Program-made: the position numbers and the translations under genes
The notes under the pieces: generated by a model
What the model saw: only the letters and a program-made list of their open reading frames with translations
Told to the model about the DNA's origin: nothing
Database searches by the model: none
Assembly (NCBI GenBank): GCA_039105265.1
Contig: JAPFFF010000018.1
Coordinates: 2,666,001 to 2,730,000 of the forward strand
DNA: 64,000 nt
Direction of reading: 5' to 3'
Source of the DNA: Tritrichomonas musculus
Taxonomy: Eukaryota; Parabasalia; Tritrichomonadida; Tritrichomonadidae
In this document: in pieces, positions 20,930 through 29,322 of the stretch
Layout: each line of letters starts with the position of its first letter
How positions within the stretch are numbered: the stretch's first letter is position 1

Positions 20930-21008
20930 CTTTATCTTTTAAAGAATTAGGTCTTTGCGTATGAGATAGATATTTCGCTGAATAATAAAGATTTTGGTCT
21001 TCTTCCAT
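20930..21008 (-). pseudogene. Inverted copy of the transposase 5' end in the right arm (79 bp)
   Basis: The exact reverse complement of the first 79 bases of the transposase gene, preceded on its own strand by the same AT-rich leader. It reads leftward, towards and against the transposase gene. It shows that the arm module includes the promoter and first 26 codons, so both arms carry an inward-facing start. Confidence 0.92.
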
Positions 21009-21210
21009 AAATATAAAAAGACCATAATTCTTTCAAAAAGTTATATATATTTATAAAAAAAAAAATTTAACAAATTTCTGAGAAGACTCAGAATATTTTA
21101 AATAAGCTTTATCAAAATAAAAAAATTAAAAAATCGTAATAATAATATTAAATAATCAATTTTGTTTGTTTTTTGTTTGTTTTATTTTCATCTTTTTATT
21201 GCCACCGTGG

Positions 21211-21718
21211 TCTTGCTATGGGCGGCAATGTCGTCATTCCAGATCTTCCGGATGAAATCGCGATATCTTTGTCCGGATGACGACTCGCCGCAGTTACAAC
21301 CAGCTAGCTGCTAAGCATTGCTGATCGTGGTCTTGCTATGGGCGGCAATGTCGTCATTCCAGATCTTCCGGATGAAATCGCGATATCTTTGTCCGGATGA
21401 CGACTCGCCGCAGTTACAACCAGCCAGCTGCTAAGCATTACTGATCGTGGTCTTGCTATGGGCGGCAATGTCGTCATTCCAGATCTTCCGGATGAAATCG
21501 CGATATCTTTGTCCGGATGACGACTCGCCGCAGTTACAACCAGCTAGCTGCTAAGCATTGCTGATCGTGGTCTTGCTATGGGCGGCAATGTCGTCATTCC
21601 AGATCTTCCGGATGAAATCGCGATATCTTTGTCCGGATGACGACTCGCCGCAGTTACAACCAGCTAGCTGCTAAGCATTACTGATCGTGATCATGCTATG
21701 GGCGGCAATGTCGTCATC
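21211..21718. repeat. 120-bp array 4, right arm outer (4 units + partial)
   Basis: Four full units from 21239 to 21718 in inverse orientation. Its inner border reads GTGGTCTTGCTATGGG rather than GTGGTCGTCCTATGGG as in the other arrays, which suggests a recombination join within the array. Confidence 0.95.
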
Positions 21719-21911
21719 TCGGTTTCTTTGATTGGTTTAGTTCTATAAAAATGGCGCTTTTTCATGGTTTTATCTTAGTGAACTTTTTCAAAACTTTACA
21801 AGAAAATTTAAGAACTTTTTGTATGCCTTCTCAATTAACTCAAAAAGTCAGAATAACGAATTTTCCTCAGAAAAAAATGGTGTAACTTTTTCTATAGTTT
21901 GTCACTTCGCC

Positions 21912-21920
21912 CACGAATCT
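21912..21920. repeat. Right 9-bp target-site duplication of the MULE
   Basis: CACGAATCT, identical to 16140-16148. Confidence 0.92.
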
Positions 21921-22058
21921 TTTGACTCTATCAATGAAAATAATCAACAATAAGTTTACGTTTTCATATTTCGAAAATTTAAACGCATAACATCACAAAC
22001 AAATATAAATTTAATTTTCTGAATTTTGCATATAAATCTCTTAAGAAAAAAGTATTTA

Positions 22059-22288
22059 AGGTACAAATCTAGTACGTTTAGAAACCGCAAATTTTTTTGA
22101 CACTTTATTAAAACTAAAGGACATGTTATATAAAAAAATATTTTTATCATAAAAATTTTATAAAAAAAAAATAAAGTTCAGAATTTCAAATCTGACACGC
22201 ATTCAAAATAAAACTTTTTCAATAGGACAAGGGGTCTCAAATATATAACGTGCTTTCTCTCAATTTATAACGTACTAGATTTGTACCT
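22059..22288. mobile_element. TA-flanked MITE-like element 1 (230 bp)
   Basis: Perfect 20-bp terminal inverted repeats AGGTACAAATCTAGTACGTT (22059-22078) and the complement at 22269-22288, each bordered by TA. No coding capacity. TA duplication suggests Tc1/mariner-type mobilisation. Within it, near 22247, ACGTGCTTTC preceded by TA matches the tip of MITE-like element 3. Confidence 0.7.
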
Positions 22289-22463
22289 TAAAAAAATTAT
22301 TTTAAAATGAAAATTTCTCACTTTCTAATATGGCAATCACGTTATAAACCATAATTTTAACATAAATTGATTCAAAATATTGCCAAGTAAGTATAAAGTT
22401 TCCTTTAATTTCTTTTTTCTTCAATGAGCGAACTAATCTTATAAAAACCGTTTGAATAACCTA

Positions 22464-22590
22464 AACTGGTTTCAGCATATCTTAACAAATGGTCAATTTA
22501 AATCAAACTTTTTTAATAATTTATTCTTTCAAAAATTTCATAACCGTTTTCTCAAGGTCAATTTGTTGGTACGATTTACTGAAACCAGTT
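22464..22590. mobile_element. TA-flanked MITE-like element 2 (127 bp)
   Basis: Perfect 12-bp inverted ends AACTGGTTTCAG (22464-22475) and the complement at 22579-22590, with TA at 22462-22463 and 22591-22592. Interior is AT-rich. Confidence 0.6.
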
Positions 22591-22599
22591 TAAAGTTTA

Positions 22600-22938
22600 A
22601 CGTGCTTTCAATAGACCCGGAGCATTTCAGTAGACCCAGAGCACTAATTTTTATTTTTATTATTTTTCATACAATTTAATTATTTTATTTAATATTTGAT
22701 GATAAATTATATAAAAATTATTATTTTACATTATAATTTTTGTTAAATATTATTTGTTTTACTTTTTTGATTTGGAGATATTTGTAAAATAGTGAAAAAT
22801 AAAAAAAATTCTGATCGAAATATTTCTGATCATATTTGGTTTTCTTTTTTATAAAAAACGATCAAATTATGGCCAATTTATGCTAAATTGACCTTGCTCC
22901 GGGTCTACTGAAATGCTCCGGGTCTATTGAAAGCACGT
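22600..22938. mobile_element. TA-flanked MITE-like element 3 (339 bp)
   Basis: Inverted arms of 44 bp (22600-22643 and 22895-22938), differing at one base, begin ACGTGCTTTCAATAGACC. Each arm contains a 20-bp-spaced direct repeat of TAGACCCGGAGCA. TA lies on both outer edges (22598-22599, 22939-22940). Non-coding. Confidence 0.8.
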
Positions 22939-23419
22939 TATTTATTTATATTTTTCACTTAAATTTTATTCCTTTTTTTCTTTAATATCTTCTAAAAATT
23001 TCATCTTACTTTTATTATTATAATACTTTTGAATTTAACAAATTATTTAATACATATAAAATAAAAAAAATAGATTGAACACCAATTTTCCTTAAGATTT
23101 GTTTATTCTTTCAAATCGAAAAAGACAAAAAGTTTAAATTTTAATAATTTTCAGCGTTTTTTTTTTCAAATTTCGGAATAAAACACAAAAAGTTAAAAGA
23201 CTATCTTTTTGTAAGGTTTTTTAAAAAAAATTATTAAATTATATTAGACAAAATAACTTATTTAATCACTATCTATGCTAATTTGATTCACATTTGCTTT
23301 TTTTTATATTGATGTATAAAATATAAATCTTTCAATTTTTTCGGAAATTCTGAGAACAACTTTTTAAATAAATAATTTTTTAAATTGATAAAACCGTGAT
23401 CAATCCTTCAATTGGTAAA
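22939..23419. other. AT-rich spacer upstream of the kinase
   Basis: No gene seen. Immediately upstream of the kinase ATG lies TTCAATTGG, possibly a variant Initiator (TCAAT). Confidence 0.4.
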
Positions 23420-24745
23420 ATGAGGCCAGGCTTTAAAATTGGTAATTTTGTCATCGAAAAAAATATCGGAAGCGGATCATTTGCATCTGTTTGGGCGGCA
23501 CAACATGTAATTTCCAAAAGTCCAGTTGCAATCAAAGTTATTGTCAAATCATCAATTTCTTCCGCAGTCGCAGTGACTAGATTGCAAAGAGAAATAGCTC
23601 TTCTAAAGCAAATGGAACATCCTTTCATTGCCGAATTTTTCCAAGTCATTGAAAACGACGAATATTATTTTCTTGTCATGGAATACGTTCAAAATGGCAA
23701 TCTTCTTGATTATGTCAACAACAATGGACGACTCTCAGAAGATCAAGCTCGTCGTTACTTTGGTCAATTAGTCTCAGTTCTTGAGTATCTTCACGAAGAA
23801 AAGAAAGTTGCACACCGTGACTTGAAATGCGAAAACGTTCTTCTTGATAAATACAACAACATTCGTCTTATTGATTTTGGACTGTCAAACATATTTACTG
23901 ATGATAGTCCTGAATTATCTACAGCATGCGGATCTCCTGCATATGTTGCACCTGAAATGATTCTTCGTAATCCATATACCATTTCAGCCGATATATGGAG
24001 TTCTGGAATTTTACTCTTTGCGATTATTGCTGGCCATTTACCTTTTGACGACGAAAATGTTCAGCGTCTTCTTCATAAGATTGTTTACAGCGACGTCAGC
24101 TATCCATCATTTATGTCGGCTCAACTTGTTGACCTTCTTTCAAAGATGCTTTGCAAAGATCCAAACAACCGAATTACATTAGAAAAAATTAAAGAACACC
24201 CATGGTTCTCTCCAGCTGAATATTCAGCTTTGCAAGCTTTCGTCAAGTCAAATCGATATCAGACAGCTAATGTTAATCCTAATGACTGGGAAATCATTAA
24301 TCAAATGACATCTCTCGGAGTTGAATGCCATGATCTTCACCAATCTCTTCTTAATGGTGAATTCAATGAAAAAATAGCATTATATCGAATTCTTCTTCGT
24401 GAAAAAATGGTTGAATCAATGAAAGATATTATGGTTAAGGTACAACAACAAGCACAAGTTCCATTCAAGCAAGCTAACAGCATTCAAGCTGTTCCACTAA
24501 TGCGCCCACCAATGAGACCACCAGCCCATCCTCCCACATCAAACCAGCCTAAGAACGCGATGAAAATGCCAGCATATGGCCAACGACCATCAATGCCTAG
24601 TATGAATCCAAATGGACAAGCTCAATCACCACGCCATCTCGCATCACCAATTCTCAACAACACATCAACAAGAAGACTTTCAAGGCCAGTAACTGTTCGA
24701 AGATCAATAAATCTTCCAAATACTTCAGTATCTCATGAAGCTTAA
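23420..24745 (+). CDS. CAMK/SNF1-like serine/threonine protein kinase (441 aa)
   Basis: A protein kinase domain fills residues 10-260: glycine loop IGSGSFASV, Lys39 in VAIKV, HRDLKCEN (Asp134), DFG (Asp152), a TACGSPAYVAPE activation segment, and the HPWF motif that closes CAMK-like kinases. All catalytic residues are present, so it should be active. The GSPAYVAPE sequence and HPWF end point to the CAMK-like (SNF1/MARK) group, very abundant in trichomonads. After the kinase comes a helical segment that could be UBA-like (INQMTSLGVECHDLHQSLL), then a proline/methionine-rich tail (MRPPMRPPAHPP) and a basic end. The ATG at 23420 gives MRPGFKIGNF; upstream in-frame codons lack an ATG. Confidence 0.92.
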   Translation: MRPGFKIGNFVIEKNIGSGSFASVWAAQHVISKSPVAIKVIVKSSISSAVAVTRLQREIALLKQMEHPFIAEFFQVIENDEYYFLVMEYVQNGNLLDYVNNNGRLSEDQARRYFGQLVSVLEYLHEEKKVAHRDLKCENVLLDKYNNIRLIDFGLSNIFTDDSPELSTACGSPAYVAPEMILRNPYTISADIWSSGILLFAIIAGHLPFDDENVQRLLHKIVYSDVSYPSFMSAQLVDLLSKMLCKDPNNRITLEKIKEHPWFSPAEYSALQAFVKSNRYQTANVNPNDWEIINQMTSLGVECHDLHQSLLNGEFNEKIALYRILLREKMVESMKDIMVKVQQQAQVPFKQANSIQAVPLMRPPMRPPAHPPTSNQPKNAMKMPAYGQRPSMPSMNPNGQAQSPRHLASPILNNTSTRRLSRPVTVRRSINLPNTSVSHEA

Positions 24746-25689
24746 ACAATCATTAATAATTAGCACTTTCGGTAAATTCTTATCAATCTATATGGATTAA
24801 TTTTTTGAGCATTGTGATTTCTAACCAAAATTAATCTTCAATTCATAATTATTGATCATAAATAAAAATTCAAATGTTCTCAGTTAAACAATTTCTTTTT
24901 TCTTTTTTTCTAAACAGGATTCGATAATTCAGACCACTATTTCAATGTTACATATAACTTTTTGCATTCAATTTTAAAATTTTATTTTTCTTTCTTCAGA
25001 AATTACACACGATTTTCTCTCAAAACTGGTCTGATTAAAAAAAATATTCAATTTTATATTTTATATTATATGAAAAAGTTGATTTTTAAAAATAAAATTT
25101 ATTTAAAAAATAAATTTATGCTTCCCTATTTTCAAGCATCCTTATATTTTCTGCCGTAAGTTCCTCATTTTATTGACGTATTTTTAGCGTAATTTTGAAA
25201 GATATGCCTCTTTTTTTGGAATAAGAAATTCTTCATGTAATTCAAAACGCTTAATTACATCTCAGCTCTTCTGGTTTCTACGTTTAAACATTACGGATTT
25301 GCGTTGTATAATTTTTTTCGAAAAAAGTATGATAATTGCTTTGTTTAGCTTTCAAGATTCATCCATTGTTTTTTAAAATAAATTTGAGAGGTTATTTGTC
25401 TGGTCCTGTTTTTTTTATTTTATTCAATTCACTTTTGAGCCATTAAATGGTCAGACTTAAGTATTGAATTACAAAATGTATTGGTGTTTTCTTTCAAAAA
25501 GATCTAATGCCATTTCGTGGTCATTACCATTGAATGTGTATAAGCTATTTCTAAAGCAATAATTTTTTTGTATTATATGATTAAATTCAAAATAGCTTCC
25601 GTTAAATTAAAAATTTTTGTTTCATTTAATTTTTTGATTGCATATATAAACGGTTTCTTTCAAAACTTGAGAGAAAGAGGTTGCTAAGC
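24746..25689. other. Spacer between kinase and PEMT-like gene
   Basis: AT-rich, no supported gene. An open frame at 24962-25159 is hydrophobic and lysine-rich with no recognisable motif. Confidence 0.45.
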
Positions 25690-25694
25690 TCATT
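25690..25694 (+). promoter_or_regulatory. Candidate Initiator (TCATT)
   Basis: TCA(+1)YW match with the A at 25692, 31 bases upstream of the ATG at 25723. Confidence 0.4.
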
Positions 25695-25722
25695 TATTTT
25701 CTTTTTAATATTTAAGGAGAAA

Positions 25723-26214
25723 ATGGATATTTTAATGGGTTTGTCAATTGCCACAACAATTTTTCCATATATTATGTATGCTATCACCTATAAGTTTCCA
25801 ACTTTTGTTCGAAAATACTTGACTCAGAAACAAATCATTGAAATCAGTCAATATCTTAAGATAATTGATGCAATCTGCGCTTTTCCAACACTTTATCGCG
25901 CTGGTGTTAACGGCCCTGGTATCTGCGTTGGACTTCCTCTTGTTTTTCTTGGCCAATATTTGAATGAACTTGTTTACACAGTTTTGGGAGATGCAGGCGT
26001 TTACTATGGATATGAACTCAAAACAGTTAAACCAAGAAGAATTGGAGGCTTTCCATTTACACTTGTTGATCCTCAATATAAAGGATCTATAATGACAATT
26101 ATAGGAGGAGCTCTTTGCCTCAACACAACTAGAGATTTGATGATCATTGTCATTCCATGGATGGTTGCTTATTTCTCAATCATCATTGTTGAAAACACAA
26201 AAACTATTTACTAA
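25723..26214 (+). CDS. Phospholipid N-methyltransferase-like membrane protein (PEMT family)
   Basis: A 163-residue protein with about four hydrophobic segments (GLSIATTIFPYIMYAIT; GICVGLPLVFLGQYL; IMTIIGGALCL; LMIIVIPWMVAYFSIIIV). The segment GFPFTLVDPQYKGSIMTIIGGAL matches the AdoMet-binding first motif of PEMT/Opi3-type enzymes (PxY.GS...G) and the C-terminal VENTKTIY resembles their E-E-x-x-IY second motif, though one of the two glutamates seems missing. Family role: sequential methylation of phosphatidylethanolamine to phosphatidylcholine in the endoplasmic reticulum. It could equally be a related isoprenylcysteine or steroid-type methyltransferase relative. The first in-frame ATG is at 25723. 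Confidence 0.7.
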   Translation: MDILMGLSIATTIFPYIMYAITYKFPTFVRKYLTQKQIIEISQYLKIIDAICAFPTLYRAGVNGPGICVGLPLVFLGQYLNELVYTVLGDAGVYYGYELKTVKPRRIGGFPFTLVDPQYKGSIMTIIGGALCLNTTRDLMIIVIPWMVAYFSIIIVENTKTIY

Positions 26215-26367
26215 TAAATATTTAAATGTTTTTTCAACTAAAACTATTCTTTTAGAATTATGCATATATTTAATTAAATGATTTAAGATTTGAAATTGAA
26301 ATCAGCATGGAAAATCAATTTTTAAAAATTGACCTGGACAATCAGGATAAATTGAAAAAACCAGTAA

Positions 26368-26375
26368 CAAAGAAA
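26368..26375. repeat. Left 8-bp TSD of the outer element
   Basis: CAAAGAAA, repeated exactly at 27756-27763 on the other side of the outer element. Confidence 0.75.
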
Positions 26376-27755
26376 ATAGGTGTGGCGATAGGAAGTAGAC
26401 TTGTTATTCTCCGATTCTCGAGATCGATAATTGATTGACTTTTTGATATCGATACATAAATATGCACAGATTCTCGAGATCGATATCAGAGATCGAGAAT
26501 TTTTTTTTCTCAGCTTTTGATATCAGAATTTTCAATTAAACTTTTTGATAAATATATGATCATATTTTAATTTCAAATATTTCATAAAAAAGAATGTATT
26601 TTTTGATTTTAATCTTAAAATAAACATCAATACATTATATTATATAATTTTAAATATTATTAAATCACAAATAAAAATTATAAAAGAAGATAAATCTGTT
26701 TGAGATCTCGAGATCTCGGCAATTGATATCAAGTTTACAATTATTTTTATATCACATTTCATATCTGATATCTTGATAATCGATAATCTCGATATCAGAT
26801 TTTTAAACTGATAATCGAGTATCAGATGCAAAAAAGTGACGTTTTTGATATCGATTCTCAAAATAACAAGTCTAATAGGAAGTGAAGTGTCAGAAAAATT
26901 AAAAAATCCATGGAATGAGTTGATATTTTGTATTTAGGAATAAAATTATAATATAATATTTATAAAATTATTATTTTGAAAATTTTATGTATCAATTTCA
27001 AGATATGATTAATTAGGAAATTCAATTGAAAATAATCGTTTTTTCAAAATGATAAATGTAATTGTTTTATAATTTTCCAACTAATGAAAAGATTTTCGAG
27101 TAAACAATATTGAAGAGAAAACATATGACACCAAAAAAGAAAGTAGCTTCTCTAAGATAAATCTTTTTGGACATTCATTATAGATCTGAAAATTGAAAAT
27201 ATATAATATAAGTAACATGTGCTTAAAAAAATAAAGTATATCGTTTACAAAGAAGAAAAAACTAATATCAATTCGTTTTTTTTCAATTTTGAATAATTTA
27301 GGATAAATAATTTTTTATTTCATACATAATGAATTTAAAAAATTGTTCTTTCCTATGATATAGATCATCTTAATTTCTTTTTTCCAATTTCTTGATTGAT
27401 TTATATGAAATGATTAAAAAATATTATATCAAATTTATTATTTGATAAGTTTTATTATTTTTCCTTGATATTTTATAATATTTAAAAATATCCAAATGGT
27501 TTAATATGCGAACGGCTTATAAATTATTACAAAAAAGCTTAAAATGAATTATTTTTTCATATAACATGTCTCAGATTTGAATGAAAATTTTTTTATTTTA
27601 TATCTTAAATCCTGCACATAGAATTTTATTTTTTATTCAAAATTTATAATCAATATATCATATAACATTTAATTAATTGGTTTATTTTGTGATCTATGGT
27701 TTTTTTAAGTTTTATTTCAATTATTTGACACTTCACTTCCGATCGCCACACCTAT
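26376..27755. mobile_element. Outer non-autonomous element (1380 bp) with 30-bp TIRs and 8-bp TSD
   Basis: Right arm 27726-27755, read in reverse, is ATAGGTGTGGCGATCGGAAG then TGAAGTGTCA. The left arm is the same except for one base but is split: 26376-26395, then the inserted element plus its duplicated target, then 26883-26892. The outer borders carry CAAAGAAA (26368-26375 and 27756-27763), an exact 8-bp duplication. No transposase is present, so it depends on another element; an 8-bp duplication fits hAT or some Mutator relatives. Confidence 0.85.
26396..26874. mobile_element. Inner hAT-like MITE (479 bp) inserted in the outer TIR
   Basis: Ends are TAGACTTGTTATT (26396-26408) and its complement (26862-26874). 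The target duplication ATAGGAAG at 26388-26395 and 26875-26882 is part of the outer element's TIR, so this is a later insertion. Length of the duplication (8 bp) and the TAGAC-type tip fit hAT. The interior is packed with variants of TCTCGAGATCGAT and GATATC in both orientations, the sort of subterminal motif array that hAT transposases bind. Confidence 0.85.
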
Positions 27756-27763
27756 CAAAGAAA
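27756..27763. repeat. Right 8-bp TSD of the outer element
   Basis: CAAAGAAA, matching 26368-26375. Confidence 0.75.
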
Positions 27764-29322
27764 AAAGGTCGTACAACTGAATTTTAACAGTAAAACTCAA
27801 TGATTGGTTTGTTTAAACTAATTATATTTTATTATAATAATAATAATCAGTTTTATAAATATTTGCATCGTACAAAATTCAAATTAAAATAAAAACTAAA
27901 AGGATATAAGTATATATTAAATTTTCTTCATAAAATAAATTTGAGTATTTTATCTCAATTTATTTTAATTATTTTTGATAAGAATTTTATAACACTTTCT
28001 AAAAATTTAGAATAGCGATAACTTTTTATATAATTTATTCTAATCATTAATTCTTTTGATATCTTTTTATATGCTTTTAAAACATTAAGTGTTATATAAA
28101 AATAGTTATTATTATTGGAAAAAAAAATTCATTTTTTAGCCAAAAATGCAGAAAAAGTGAATTTGTTGAATTATTAAATGATGATTTTAAAAAAATTGGA
28201 CGTTACAGGAGCCAAATGAAGAATACAATTTTATTTATATGCATTTACTTTCTAATATATTTGAATTTCAATCTAAATCAAATGTCAGTTTTTTCTAAAA
28301 ATGAAGATTTAGTTGATTGGTTTCATAAATATAAAAAGTCTAATATTTCAGTTAATGAAGGATTTCGTCAAAAAGTAAAATATTATTTGTATAACACATA
28401 GTATACCCATTCAAATGACATCTATATTTTTTAAATGATGCAAATATATAAGAAATCGATATATATTGAATTTTAATTAAAGTCTTTATTTCAACCATTA
28501 CATTTTATAATATTGGATTTAAAATATATAAATTATATATTATAATTATTAATTAAATTATTTATTAAGATAAATATAAATTTATTTAATTTTATTTTTT
28601 ATTCAATTTAGTTGTACGACCTTTCAAAGAAATCAAATTTGAGTTTGAAAAAAAGCAAAATGAGATTTTTTAACCACTTTATATCAACATTTAAATTCCT
28701 TTTGTTTAAAGCTTTAAATGAGCTCGAAATTATTTGAATAATTTTGAAAAATTAATATAGATTTATTTTTTTTTGCATATTGAGAGCATTTAAAATTTCA
28801 ATCATTAATCATGTAATATATTTAATGCATCTTTCTCTGACTATTCATATAAAAACTTTTAAATAAATTTTTTTTCATTTGATAATCTTGATTTTTATTA
28901 TTATTATTGAGCAGGTAAATGCTGACATATGACTCGTTGAATTATTAACAGTATTGCTGGTTAACATGCCAACATCAACGACTTTTTTTTTTTTGGTGAT
29001 CAACAAAACCTTTGAAAATTGTTAGGAAAGAAATAGATATATCTTATTAAATTATAGAATAATGAAGTAATAAAGTTTAAAATTAAAAAAAATTATGATA
29101 AAATAACCTAAAAATTAGAGATATATGATCAAGCTAAATTTTATAAAATTACTTTATATCTATAATTCTTTTTTTTTTTTCGCAAATTTAATTTTGATAA
29201 TTGAAATTAATAATTTTTTGAATAGAATCCTCTTTATTTATTCCATTTTATATATATATATATAAATAAAAAAAAAAAATTTTATATGCTGATATTTAAT
29301 ATTTTTAATATGAGATTTAGAT
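27764..29322. other. AT-rich spacer between the nested elements and the BspA-like gene
   Basis: No supported gene. A 61-codon frame at 28216-28401 starts with a hydrophobic signal-like stretch (ILFICIYFLIYLNF) but has no recognised continuation; it may be noise or the 5' remnant of a gene. Confidence 0.45.

Larger units (their letters stand above)
16149..21911 (+). mobile_element. Complete Mutator-like element (MULE), 5763 bp
   Basis: Ends are inverted repeats starting GGCGGAATGACAAACTAT on the left and GGCGAAGTGACAAACTAT in reverse on the right, flanked by the 9-bp duplication CACGAATCT. The left arm (16149 to about 18137) and right arm (about 20403 to 21911) are near-identical inverted copies that differ in tandem-repeat number. 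Each arm holds an AT-rich tip, GC-rich 120-bp repeats, an AT-rich leader, and a second tandem copy of the same module. Between the arms lies an intact MULE transposase gene. Everything needed for an autonomous element appears present. The exact target duplication and near-identical arms point to recent insertion. It sits 84 bp after the PP5-like gene. Confidence 0.95.

Noticed and set aside
24962-25159. 65-codon frame downstream of the kinase
   Set aside because: AT-driven Phe/Lys/Tyr composition, no support.
28216-28401. 61-codon frame with hydrophobic N-terminus
   Set aside because: Too short, no Initiator-like motif at a fitting distance and no recognised domain; kept only as a note in the spacer entry.
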